Part shown: piece by piece, positions 50,696 through 60,206 of the stretch | Layout: each line of letters starts with the position of its first letter | Numbering within the stretch: the first letter of the stretch is position 1 | Source: Paenibacillus gorillae | GTDB lineage: Bacteria; Bacillota; Bacilli; Paenibacillales; Paenibacillaceae | Reading direction: 5' to 3' | Assembly: GCF_000513275.1 (NCBI RefSeq) | Contig: NZ_CBVJ010000102.1 | Span: forward strand, 1-64,000 | Length of the DNA: 64,000 bases | Program-made: the position numbers and the translations under genes | The notes under the pieces: generated by a model | Seen by the model: the letters and a program-made list of their open reading frames with translations, nothing else | The model's database searches: none | Told to the model about the DNA's origin: nothing

Positions 50696-52411
50696 CTACT
50701 CCTCCACCTTCACCTGATCCGGCATGTCGATCGTGATTGTCGTTCCCTCTCCCGGTGCGCTGTGAACGGAGAATAGCGCCTCAGAGCCGTAGTATACTTC
50801 CAGCATCTTCTTCACATAGCGCAGCCCAATGCCGAGACCGCTTCGCTGCCGCTGCTCATCCAGCTCGAACAGCTCATGCATCCGCTCCGGCGGAATGCCC
50901 TGCCCGTTGTCCCGAACGACAATTTGCATACGGTCCCCTGGAGCCAGCCGGATCGTTACCTCAATCTGTCCCTCTTCATTGTCGAAGGCATGATACAGGG
51001 CGTTCTCCACCAGCGGCTGCATAATAAACCGGGGGATCGCAATGGGATCAGCGGCTTCCTCCGCGTGGACGTTAACCTGAAACTTATGGTCATACCGGAT
51101 GCTTTGCAGCTCGATATAGTCGCGCAGCGCCTGCACCTCATCCCGGACGGTCACGATAATGCTCTTTTTCCCCAAATTATAATGCAGCACTCTTGTAAAC
51201 ACGGCGACAAGATTCGCAATATCCTTCTGCCCGTTCATCCGGGCAAGCCATTGCACCGTATTAAGCGTGTTATGCAAAAAATGCGGATTGATCTGCACGA
51301 GAAGCTTCTCTACCTCAAGCTGGCCCTTGCGCTTCTCCTTCTCCTCAATGTCCGCTATAAGCTCCATAATCCGGTTTTTCATGTTCTCGAAGTTGTTCAA
51401 GACGTTATCGAACTCAACCGTTCCCGTCGTTGCCAGCTTCCGTGACTCATTCCCCTGCCCGATCTGAAAATGATGAATCTCGCGATTGATGACCCGAATC
51501 GGTCCGTATACCATTTTCCATATAAACCAAGCCAGCAGAAAGCCGATAAGCAGCGAGAGCAGGGCAATCGCAATGAACTGATAAAACCATTTATTAATTT
51601 CACGGTTGTACTCGCCAAGCGGAACAAAGTGAATATACGTCCATCCGTTCCGGCTTGTCGCGGCAAAAGCTTTCGTCTCCTCCGGAGGTTCCCCGTATGC
51701 CTCGCCGATCTTGTAAGGCGATTCGCTATGGCTGTACAGCACTTGTCCCGAGCTGCTGACGAGAATGTCCCCCGGACGGCTTGCGATCATCAAATCCGAA
51801 ATATCCCGCTCGATATAGATCGACAGCGGCATACCCTCCTCGTTCTCCACTTCCCGCCACAGCGAAAGCACCAGCACTTTGTTGTAGACGCGGACGGAGG
51901 GATGGGGGCCGTAATATTCGAACTTGTTTTTGGAATACATCGTCTGCCCCGGATGCAGCAGCAGCTCCTGCTCCACCTTCATATTAGGAAATAAGAACGG
52001 GTCCTTGTACGTCGGAGCATAGTAGAGCATAACGCCCAGACTTGGATTCGCAAAATTAATGTTCGAGGTCGACTGCAGTATTTTATCGTAGAGCCTCGTC
52101 TTCTCATAAGCATCCTTGGAGGAAATGAACGTCATGACGTCCTGTCCGATCCCGCCTTCGCCCACAAGCAGTTGCGATACACGGCCAAGCTCGTCGAGCC
52201 GCTTCTCCATCTCCTGCTGTTCCCGTTCCACCTGATTCTGTATATCCTGTCCGATGCGGCCGATCTGAATATCGTAAATCCAATAATACGACACCAGCCC
52301 GATCAATACGATTGGAATAGCCGTAGCAAGTACAAGAACGAGCGCCAGCCGGCCTTTTAGCGTATGCGGTACGATTTTGCCGGATTGCACGGCGTTCATC
52401 CTGTCTCCCAT
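50696..52411 (-). CDS. YesM-type sensor histidine kinase
   Basis: 571 residues from the ATG at 52411, with GGAGG 7 bp upstream. Membrane helix at about 20-42, extracellular Cache-like sensor, second helix (FIAIALLSLLIGFLLAWFIW), HAMP, then LLVQINPHFLHNTLNTVQWL with the phospho-accepting His, PLVENALYHA, DNGQGIPPERM and GLGIGLRYVKKML. It pairs with the short regulator. A minus-strand TATAAT (52467-52472) is a possible -10. Confidence 0.92.
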   Translation of the reverse strand: MGDRMNAVQSGKIVPHTLKGRLALVLVLATAIPIVLIGLVSYYWIYDIQIGRIGQDIQNQVEREQQEMEKRLDELGRVSQLLVGEGGIGQDVMTFISSKDAYEKTRLYDKILQSTSNINFANPSLGVMLYYAPTYKDPFLFPNMKVEQELLLHPGQTMYSKNKFEYYGPHPSVRVYNKVLVLSLWREVENEEGMPLSIYIERDISDLMIASRPGDILVSSSGQVLYSHSESPYKIGEAYGEPPEETKAFAATSRNGWTYIHFVPLGEYNREINKWFYQFIAIALLSLLIGFLLAWFIWKMVYGPIRVINREIHHFQIGQGNESRKLATTGTVEFDNVLNNFENMKNRIMELIADIEEKEKRKGQLEVEKLLVQINPHFLHNTLNTVQWLARMNGQKDIANLVAVFTRVLHYNLGKKSIIVTVRDEVQALRDYIELQSIRYDHKFQVNVHAEEAADPIAIPRFIMQPLVENALYHAFDNEEGQIEVTIRLAPGDRMQIVVRDNGQGIPPERMHELFELDEQRQRSGLGIGLRYVKKMLEVYYGSEALFSVHSAPGEGTTITIDMPDQVKVEE

Positions 52412-52502
52412 CTCTGCCACCTCCAGGTTAATCGCTTACATTTCGTTCATTCTTAAAGATGGTTGTATTATAATACAGTTTCCTTGCCTTTAAAAATAAA
52501 AA

Positions 52503-52552
52503 AAGAAACGGCTCCTTCCGGCGAATGCCGGCCGGTAGGAGCCGTTTCTTCG
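52503..52552 (-). terminator. Terminator of the importer-4 unit
   Basis: Perfect 14-bp stem AAGAAACGGCTCCT / AGGAGCCGTTTCTT around a GC-rich loop. On the minus strand TTTTTATTTTTAAA follows. Confidence 0.88.
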
Positions 52553-52577
52553 TATGAATATAGCTTCTTCTAGTGAC

Positions 52578-54668
52578 CTAGACGTAGAAGAGCAGCTTCG
52601 ATTCCCCTGGCTCCAGCGCCAGAACATGCTCCGCTGCACCCGGCTGCAGGCTGTAGGACTCGCCGCTCCACAGATCGCGAACCGTCAGTCCCTTCGAGCC
52701 ATTGATGCCAACTCGGGACAAGTCGATTGCCTTTGACTTGCCGTTCACTTCGTCGAAGTTGAAGACAGCAATATAGGTGCCGCCATCGCCATCCAGCGAG
52801 TAAAGATCCTCGCCGCCTGTGCCGCTGCGTCCTTCCGCCGGACGGAACGTCTCGCCGCGCTTCGCCAGCGCCATAACCTCTTTGTTAGTCATCCATGCCT
52901 TCGCACGGCTGGCCGCTTCCTCCATCCGGTAGTCGTCGCCAAGCAGCAGCGACGTGCCGGAAATAACGCCTGAATTCAAGCGGCTGCGCCCTTCATGCTC
53001 GGAGATTGCCCGTTGGTTGTCGCTCTTATACAACACGATGTGATCCGGATCATTGAAGCGGTACAGATTGTCGCTGATCCACCAGCCGTATGTGAGTGCG
53101 TTCAGCATATATTCCGTATCGGCAATTGTGCCGAATGCATCGCAGGAAACGCGTCTGCTATGCGCATAGCCATGCGGGAACAGCGGCGCGATTGACAGAT
53201 TGATCAGGAACGGACGGCCCAGACGTTCAGGACTAAGCGCTTCCGCAATGGCTGCCATGCCGTAGTTATAGGCTTGAATACCAGTGCGGATAGACGGATC
53301 GTAATGCACGCCTTCCATCGCGCCATGCGCCAGAAAATCCATCTTCAAATACTCAAAGCCGATTGAAGTGACTTCATCCAGCTTGCGCATAATGCGCGCG
53401 ATCGCTTCCGGATGCGACGGATCGATTGGGAATGCGCCGTCGAGCTTCGGCAGCGGTTTGCCTGCCGCGTCCTTCAGCAAAATTTCCCGGTACAGCACAG
53501 TACCGTCTGTACCTTCCACCGGTGTGTCCGGGTCGCTTCCCCAGAACGCAAACGGCGTATAGTACGTCCCCGGTTTCTGGCCATTTGCCTTCACGCGGCG
53601 AACAGCATCCTCAAGCTGGCCTTCCTTCAAATTGTCCGAGAACGCATCGAAGTTGACATACAGGCTGCCTTCAAAGTCAGCAAAGCCGTCTCCTTGAATT
53701 TCTTTGGCAAAAAAATCAGATGTATAGGTATATACTTCATAATCGAGCTTCGCCATAACGGCCGACCAGCTGTTCCAGCCAACCGGAACGCCGCTGGACC
53801 ATGTAAGCGCAGGCTGAATGACCGCATTAGCCCCGCCGTAAGCTTCCATCCCTTCGCGGTAGTCCGTGTATGCGCCTACAAAGATCGTCGGCGATACGAT
53901 GGACGTGCCGCGCAGCGAGCCATGCGGTACGGTATCGCGGGTTTGCAGATCCGCTGCGCCGGCAAATACCCGCAGACGGCCAATCGCTTCGGAGAAGGTT
54001 CCTTCCACGTCGATAGCTGTTTTCCATGTATCATGCGTAACCGAGCCAATGACGAAGCCGCGGCGGGATTCCGCCCGGTAAATAGCCGTTACTTCATAGC
54101 TGCGTACGCTGCCAGGATTCGCCTGGGAACCGAACCGTACCCATTTGTCATTGTCGTACGGAATGAACAGCGAGCGTATCTCCTCTTTAGAGCCGTCTCC
54201 GAAATCAAGCAAGCCGTCATCATTCAGGTAGGAGGCAAGCGGAGTCAGCTCATTCGTCTCCCATTCCTGCTCAGCTTCCGCTTCCAGCTCAATCAATGCG
54301 TAAGGCAAGTCTTTATACAGACGGATTAGCTGCCGCAGTACCGGCTTGCCCGGTTCCGTATGCTCAAAGCTGAATCGGAGCCCTTCTCCGAAGCCGTCCT
54401 CAATTGCCTGCACCGATGCTTCTGGAACGGAATGCGTCCCATAGTAGGAAGAGCGGGCGATTTCTGCGCCCACACGGGCTTCCGCATAGAGGCCGGACAT
54501 CGTTTGTCCGTCCTTCCAGGCGAGCGCCAGTGTGCCCTCTTCCATATTCGCCGTCACTTTCAGCAGGCCATTGTCTGCCGTAAACGTTCCGGATGCTTGC
54601 TCCAGCTTGAATTGTCCAATATCGGTCGTCATGATTTCATCCGCTCCCATTCTGCTATTGGTTCTCAT
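52578..54668 (-). CDS. Clan GH-D glycosidase (alpha-galactosidase-like)
   Basis: About 696 residues. The N-terminal beta-sandwich is followed by a TIM barrel opening with GVPVGWNSW, and a C-terminal beta domain. The clan nucleophile is the Asp in FEYLKMDF, and the acid/base is the Asp in RRVSCDAFG, 66 residues later. The family is GH27/GH36-related, so alpha-galactosidase or beta-arabinopyranosidase activity fits; which one is not settled. No signal peptide, so it is cytoplasmic. The start is uncertain: 54668, 54674 and 54632 (GGGAG ahead) are possible, and a start at 54734 would lie in the upstream terminator. It shares high similarity with the gene at 62036. Confidence 0.82.
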   Translation of the reverse strand: MRTNSRMGADEIMTTDIGQFKLEQASGTFTADNGLLKVTANMEEGTLALAWKDGQTMSGLYAEARVGAEIARSSYYGTHSVPEASVQAIEDGFGEGLRFSFEHTEPGKPVLRQLIRLYKDLPYALIELEAEAEQEWETNELTPLASYLNDDGLLDFGDGSKEEIRSLFIPYDNDKWVRFGSQANPGSVRSYEVTAIYRAESRRGFVIGSVTHDTWKTAIDVEGTFSEAIGRLRVFAGAADLQTRDTVPHGSLRGTSIVSPTIFVGAYTDYREGMEAYGGANAVIQPALTWSSGVPVGWNSWSAVMAKLDYEVYTYTSDFFAKEIQGDGFADFEGSLYVNFDAFSDNLKEGQLEDAVRRVKANGQKPGTYYTPFAFWGSDPDTPVEGTDGTVLYREILLKDAAGKPLPKLDGAFPIDPSHPEAIARIMRKLDEVTSIGFEYLKMDFLAHGAMEGVHYDPSIRTGIQAYNYGMAAIAEALSPERLGRPFLINLSIAPLFPHGYAHSRRVSCDAFGTIADTEYMLNALTYGWWISDNLYRFNDPDHIVLYKSDNQRAISEHEGRSRLNSGVISGTSLLLGDDYRMEEAASRAKAWMTNKEVMALAKRGETFRPAEGRSGTGGEDLYSLDGDGGTYIAVFNFDEVNGKSKAIDLSRVGINGSKGLTVRDLWSGESYSLQPGAAEHVLALEPGESKLLFYV

Positions 54669-54705
54669 GCTCATTTTACCTTGCTCTATTATCCAATGAA
54701 AGGAA

Positions 54706-54726
54706 AAGGCCAGCTCAGCTGGCCTT
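54706..54726 (-). terminator. Hairpin after binding protein 4
   Basis: Perfect 10-bp arms AAGGCCAGCT / AGCTGGCCTT, followed on the minus strand by TTTTCCTTTC. It would limit transcription from the importer into the glycosidase gene. Confidence 0.7.
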
Positions 54727-54748
54727 CTCGGCAAATCCGGTTATGCGA

Positions 54749-56380
54749 TTAGTTCCACAGCTCTTTGCGTGCTGCATAGTTGCTCGAGTAGACCGCTTCG
54801 ACTTTTTCGTCGCCAGCAGCTTTCATATCGGAAAGCATTTTGTCAAAAATCGAGCTTGATTCTTCAGCAGAAGGAGCCATGATTGCTTTCGTCAAAGCTT
54901 GCTTCGTGATGTCGTTGATTTTTTGCTCATTCAACGCTTCCGGCGTTCCGCCTTGCGGGTTCAGACCATCGTAGATTGCGGTATCATAAATAGTGTCCGA
55001 CAAGTTTTTGATCGCCATTTTATCAATTGGCGAACGCTCGTAACGGCCTGGAAGGTCGTACGGCGTGCCGTCTGCGCCTGGTCCGTTTTTAATAAACCAA
55101 GTCCATTTGCGAATGCCTGTTTCTTTCGTATAAGCAGCCCAGTCGTCTTTGAACGCTTGCAGTGTTTCTGGACGCGGCACATGCTTGCCGTCCTTCATAT
55201 CCCAGTGCGTGCCTTCAATACCCCACATGAGCAAGTATTGACCTTCTTCACTAGCAAGGAAGTTAATGAATTGCATAGTGCGTTCCGGATTTTTGTTCTT
55301 CTTCGTGATCGCAATCGCATCCCAGCCCAAGGAGCTGCGGCCGCCGAATGTTGTTTTTGCAGGATCAACGCCGTCTGCAACTACTTTATAAGCGAACAGC
55401 TGCGATTCCTCGCCTTTGTCTTTCTTCAGGATCGTGTTGGAGTTGCCCAGATCCCAGTATGCGCCGGTCGACGAGAGAATTGTGCCTGTCGCGATTTTTT
55501 GCTCCCATACTTGACGTTTGTTGATCGCCCATTCTTTGTCCATCAGGCCGGAGCGGTACAAATCATTCATGTACAGAATCATATCTTTATATTTCGGATC
55601 CTTCACATCATATTGGAGCTTTCCGTCATGCTCATAGTAGCCAGACAGGCCGAACATGCCTTTGAAAGTACCCATCGTGCCGCCCCAGTTCTCGCCGTCC
55701 ATCGTCAGAGCGATGGAGTTCTTGCCGTCGATTTGCGGATATTTCGCTTTGAAATCAACAAGCAGCTGCTTGAACTCGCTTTGTGTGAATGGAACGCCGC
55801 CTTCCGCTTTATCCGGTGCCAGTTCCTTCACGATATCCTTGCGCATATTGAAGCCGAATACCGGTTCATGCTCCAAGCCATACCAGTTGGACAGGTAGTA
55901 GTTGTTGCCGTCTTTATAACGCGTTTTGTTCAATACGTCGCCATACATAGTCGTTACGTCCGGACCGTATTGGCTGATCAGATCATTCAATGGAACGATT
56001 GCTTTCGCTTCAATGTATTTCGCAACCAGGTCACTGGAGCGGTCGAACATAATCATGTCCGGCAAGTCCTCACTGGCCAGCATCAGGTTCAGCTTCTCCG
56101 TCGGATTGCCTGTCGGCTGCTGAATTTCGATCGTTACACCTGTGCGCTTTGTAATTTCTTTCGCGATGGCGTTATCGAATTTATCTCCTGTGTTTTTATC
56201 GAAAAACGTAATCTTGATGGGGTCCGTGCTTGGCTCTTTCGTGCCGCCCTCTGTACCGCTATTCGGCTTATCCGTACCCGTGTTGCTCGGTTTATTTGAT
56301 GAATTCGAAGCACAAGCAGACAATAAGGAAATCAACATTACCGCTGTCAGCAGAGACAGCATCCATTTTTTTGCGTTCAT
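54749..56380 (-). CDS. Sugar-binding lipoprotein, importer 4
   Basis: 543 residues from the ATG at 56380, with AAGGGGG 8-9 bp upstream. Signal peptide ending in ISLLSAC (lipobox) and an Asn/Ser/Thr/Gly linker. LplA/YtcQ-type solute-binding body (ITFFDKNTGDKFDNAIAKEITKRTGVTIEI, GWDAIAITKKNKNPERTMQFINFLASEEGQYL). It follows its two permeases and precedes the glycosidase, so an alpha-galactoside is a fair guess as ligand. Confidence 0.9.
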   Translation of the reverse strand: MNAKKWMLSLLTAVMLISLLSACASNSSNKPSNTGTDKPNSGTEGGTKEPSTDPIKITFFDKNTGDKFDNAIAKEITKRTGVTIEIQQPTGNPTEKLNLMLASEDLPDMIMFDRSSDLVAKYIEAKAIVPLNDLISQYGPDVTTMYGDVLNKTRYKDGNNYYLSNWYGLEHEPVFGFNMRKDIVKELAPDKAEGGVPFTQSEFKQLLVDFKAKYPQIDGKNSIALTMDGENWGGTMGTFKGMFGLSGYYEHDGKLQYDVKDPKYKDMILYMNDLYRSGLMDKEWAINKRQVWEQKIATGTILSSTGAYWDLGNSNTILKKDKGEESQLFAYKVVADGVDPAKTTFGGRSSLGWDAIAITKKNKNPERTMQFINFLASEEGQYLLMWGIEGTHWDMKDGKHVPRPETLQAFKDDWAAYTKETGIRKWTWFIKNGPGADGTPYDLPGRYERSPIDKMAIKNLSDTIYDTAIYDGLNPQGGTPEALNEQKINDITKQALTKAIMAPSAEESSSIFDKMLSDMKAAGDEKVEAVYSSNYAARKELWN

Positions 56381-56485
56381 CCAAAAATCCCCCTTATTCA
56401 TAATCGTATGCTTATCGAAAAGACTGTTCGGCATTCATCCGGCCGACCGCAACACCTCCTGCAAGTAATCTAGAAGGACGGCAGA

Positions 56486-57373
56486 TTAGCTCTTAACTGC
56501 GCCCAGTGTCATGCCTTTCACGAAATATTTTTGCAGGAACGGATAGACCATAATGATCGGCAGCGTTGCAACCATCGTCGCCGCCATACGGATCGTATCC
56601 GGCGATACCGCCATACGTTTAGCCGAGTTTGCCATTGCCTGCGCGTCACCGACCATGGAGCCCGTCTGATACTGGTTCAGAATTTTGACGAGTACGGCTT
56701 GCAGCGTTTTCAAATCCGGATTGTAAGTGAACACGTACGAATCGAACCAGGAATTCCAGTGGCTGATTGCCGTAAACAATCCGATCGTCGCCAGCACTGG
56801 CGTCGTCAGCGGCAGGATGATGCGGAAGAAGATCTGGAGGTAGTTCGCTCCGTCCATCTTCGCTGATTCATCGAGCTCCTGCGGCAGTCCTTGCATAAAG
56901 GTCCGAACGATGATCATATAGAACACGTTCATCAAGCCTGGTACGACGAAAACCATGAAGTTGTCGATCAGATGATAGCTTTTGAGCACCATGTAGTAAG
57001 GGATAAGTCCGCCGCCAAAGTACATCGTGAAGACGAAGTACAGCGTCCAGAAACGGCCTGCGACAAGCTCTTTTTTACTGAGTGCAAAGGATAGCATGCT
57101 GATTGTGATGACGGCAAGCGGCGTGCCGATGAGCGTCCGAAGCAGCGTGATCCGAATAGCCATCCATATTTCGCTGTCCGTCAATATTTGCTTGTAGCTC
57201 GCTAAGCTGAACTCCCTCGGCCATAAATATAAATGGCCCCGCAGCGTATCCTCCGCGCTGTTCAAAGAAATAATGAAGATATTCCAGAACGGATAGAATG
57301 TAACAATAAATATCGCAACAATAAACGCGTAAACGACGGTCATAAAGAGAAAATCTTTTTTGTCTTTCACCAT
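56486..57373 (-). CDS. Sugar ABC permease (LplC/YtcP type), importer 4
   Basis: 295 residues, six membrane helices, EAA loop ELDESAKMDGANYLQIFFRIILPLTTP and C-terminus YFVKGMTLGAVKS. GAGGAG precedes the ATG. It is related to, but clearly distinct from, the importer-3 subunit. Confidence 0.9.
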   Translation of the reverse strand: MVKDKKDFLFMTVVYAFIVAIFIVTFYPFWNIFIISLNSAEDTLRGHLYLWPREFSLASYKQILTDSEIWMAIRITLLRTLIGTPLAVITISMLSFALSKKELVAGRFWTLYFVFTMYFGGGLIPYYMVLKSYHLIDNFMVFVVPGLMNVFYMIIVRTFMQGLPQELDESAKMDGANYLQIFFRIILPLTTPVLATIGLFTAISHWNSWFDSYVFTYNPDLKTLQAVLVKILNQYQTGSMVGDAQAMANSAKRMAVSPDTIRMAATMVATLPIIMVYPFLQKYFVKGMTLGAVKS

Positions 57374-57399
57374 GGCGTGTTCTCCTCTTCCGTTTTGTT

Positions 57400-58383
57400 C
57401 TAGAACAGTGACTGTTCTTCCATTTTTTTAGCCATCTGGTTGACGCTGATGACGAGTATGAACGCCACGACCGATTTGAACAAACCGACGGCAGCACCGT
57501 ATGAGAACATGCCGTTTTGCAGACCGTATTTGTACGTATACGTATCGATGACTTCTGAGTATTGCATAACCGTGTTGTTCTGGAGCAGGTACTGCTGGTC
57601 GAAGCCGGCATTCAGAATACCGCCGACTGCAAGAATAGCCAGAATGATAATCGTCGGCTTGATGGATGGCAGTGTAATATGCAGCATCTGCTTCAAGCGG
57701 CTTGCGCCGTCGACCTTCGCCACCTCGTACAGCTCCGGATTGATCGCCGAGATAGCGGCCAAATACATAATGGCGTTAAAGCCCATGTCCTTCCAAGCAT
57801 TCGATAGGGCGATAATCCACCAGAAGAGCGGTCCCTTCTGCATGAACTGAATCGGCTCGTCGATAATATGCAGGCCGGTCAGGATGTTGTTGATAACCCC
57901 GCCGGACGAGAGCATCGTAATGATGATATTCGCCGCGATAACCCAAGAGATAAAATGCGGCATATAAGATACCGTCTGGAACGTCCGTTTGAACCAGCCG
58001 TTTCTCATTTCATTGATCATAAGCGCCAGAATGATCGGCATCGGGAATCCGAATAGCAGCGACAGGAAGCTTTGTGCCAGCGTATTGCGCATGATCCTTA
58101 CAAAGTCACCGTTCGTGAAGAAGTACTCGAACCATTGCAGCCCTACAAAGTCTGTCGTAAAAAATTGCTCGAAAAACGTTCCGCCGCCCGGCTGATAATT
58201 AATGAACGCCATATACAGCCCGAACATCGGTACGTAGGAGAACATCAAGGTCAGGATAATCGCGGGCAGCATCAGTACGTAAAGCAGCCGCTGCTCTTTC
58301 AATCTGTCCAGCAGTCCGCCTCTATTCCGCTTGACGGCCAGCGTCCCGCTTCCTTGAGGTTGCGCTTTAGGTTGCATGTTCAT
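57400..58383 (-). CDS. Sugar ABC permease (LplB type), importer 4
   Basis: 327 residues with a basic cytoplasmic N-terminus, six membrane helices, EAA loop LYEVAKVDGASRLKQMLHITLPSIKP and the LplB-type QQYLLQNNTVMQYSEVIDTYTYKYG. GGGAGGC precedes the ATG. It is the first gene of the importer-4 unit, with a minus-strand -10 TATAAT at 58433-58438, and is divergent from the regulator at 58596. Confidence 0.9.
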   Translation of the reverse strand: MNMQPKAQPQGSGTLAVKRNRGGLLDRLKEQRLLYVLMLPAIILTLMFSYVPMFGLYMAFINYQPGGGTFFEQFFTTDFVGLQWFEYFFTNGDFVRIMRNTLAQSFLSLLFGFPMPIILALMINEMRNGWFKRTFQTVSYMPHFISWVIAANIIITMLSSGGVINNILTGLHIIDEPIQFMQKGPLFWWIIALSNAWKDMGFNAIMYLAAISAINPELYEVAKVDGASRLKQMLHITLPSIKPTIIILAILAVGGILNAGFDQQYLLQNNTVMQYSEVIDTYTYKYGLQNGMFSYGAAVGLFKSVVAFILVISVNQMAKKMEEQSLF

Positions 58384-58595
58384 CGTGTTGCCTCCCGTGA
58401 ATTGATTGCGTTTTCATTTGCTTCGTGTTCTCATTATAGGCCTGGCAAAATACCTGTTCTATAATAAGATCTAACGATTCATATTCGAAACACACACTCT
58501 TACTTTTGCTCCATTGTTGAATAGCGGCATTACCGTTAAACTAATAAAAAAGACATCATAGAGTTATATTTCTTCTAGAAAAGGCGGGTGCCAAC

Positions 58596-60189
58596 ATGTA
58601 CACTGTGCTGCTGGTAGATGATGAAGCAATCGAGCTTGAGATGATGGAGCAATACGTTCCCTGGGAGCAGGCCGGCATTCGAGTCGTCGGGACAGCCCGA
58701 AACGGCAAGGAAGCGCTGGGCAAACTCACGGAACTAAAGCCGGATATTGTCGTTACAGATGTGCGCATGCCGATTATGGACGGACTGGAGTTTGGACGGC
58801 GGGCGAAGCAGATCGACAAGAGCGTCAAAATCATTTACTTAAGCGGACATAACGAATTTCAATATATTAAGTCCGCACTCAATATCGAAGCGGCAGGTTA
58901 TCTGCTGAAGCCCATTGATATGGAAGAGCTGCTTGTACTGTTGGAGAAAGTGAAAAAGAAATGCGAAGAAGAGCAGCTTGCCAGCGCAGGCGGCGGCTGG
59001 CAGCTGGAGAAGCTGCTGCTCCGCATCGTCCGTGAGCCTGCGGAGGAGCGCCGGCTGGAATGGATTCGCCAATGGGCAAAAAAGCGCATCCGGCTTCTCT
59101 GCCCAGCAATCTTTTGGAGCCGCTTACATGACATTTGAACCTCCTGCCTTACGAGGTAAAGCTGCGGAAGTGGCGGATGCACCGCCAGCGCCATCGGGAG
59201 CATTAGTCTCGGATGCGGCTGAAGCTGCACGGGACTTGCTCAGACAGCGGCTGGATGCTGCAATTGTGCTGGAGACTGGGATCAATACGCTGTTTGTGCT
59301 GTTTCAAGGAAAACCGCAGCAATGGGACCCTGCCTATTGGGAGCTGCTTCGGGAAGAACTGCTGACCCTAACGGTGGAAGGCGAGTCTTTCGTGACGATT
59401 GGCCTATCCGGCCCACATAAAGGATTCCATCTGTTGAAGGAGGCTTTCGAGCAGTCACAGCGCTGCAATGATGAAAAGCTGTACCGCCAGGCTGGCTCCG
59501 TTATTATGCCAGGCAGTCCGGAAGCCGTGAAGCAGACTGACATGCCCGTGGATCAAGCTGCAGCAGCGCTGATCGCTGCTATTCAGGGCACCGACGCTGA
59601 GCGTGCTGGACAATCGCTGGATGATTGGTTCGCCGTCATGCGCCAGGAGCGGGTCGAGCGCAACTTCGCCGTTCGTGCAGTCATTCAACTGCTTACGGCG
59701 CTTGAGCAGCATTTCACTTCATTAATGGCTGGTCCGCTGCGTGACCAGCTGCTCGCCGATCATTGGAAGGAGCTGTCCCTGCTGCCGTCAATCGCCCACT
59801 ATAACGCGTATGCGCAGCGCTTCTGCAGCGCGCTTCTGAAGGCTGCAGGAGCTCGCGACGCGGACCGTTATCAGTCCGTAGCCGGCCAGATCACGAAGCT
59901 GATTGCAGAGCGTTATCATCTTCCGATTACGGTTGAGGATATTGCGAAAGAGGTCTACTTGTCTCCGAACTATGTACGGACTATATTTAAAGAAAAGACA
60001 GGCGAGACGATCCTCGATTATTTGACCCGCGTCCGCATGAACCATGCATCGGAGCTGCTCAAGGAGCGTTCCCTGAAGGTACGCGAAATCGCTCACCAAG
60101 TCGGCTATGAGAATGTCTCCTATTTCTGTTCAGTGTTTCAGAAGCATAAGGGGAGTACGCCAAATGAATACCGTAAAATGCAACTTTAG
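58596..60189 (+). pseudogene. YesN-type response regulator, frameshifted
   Basis: The first 161 codons give a receiver domain with Asp55 in IVVTDVRMPIMDG, then the frame shifts at an A6 run (59078-59083, after IRQWAK). The remainder (SGFSAQQSFGAAYMTFEPP onwards) continues in the next frame to an AraC-type helix-turn-helix (ITVEDIAKEVYLSPNYVRTIFKEKTG, KVREIAHQVGYENVSYFCSVFQKHKG). Taking out one A joins the two into one protein of about 530 residues, the usual length. It is either a real mutation or a reading error. As it stands the receiver lacks its DNA-binding half. The kinase follows 17 bp later. Confidence 0.82.
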
Positions 60190-60206
60190 GCTGGAGTGAT
60201 CAACGG

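Noticed and set aside
54899-56299. Open frame of 466 codons on the plus strand
   Set aside because: It is antisense to binding protein 4, which has a clear lipobox and family motifs. The antisense product is rich in Arg, His and Cys with no domain.
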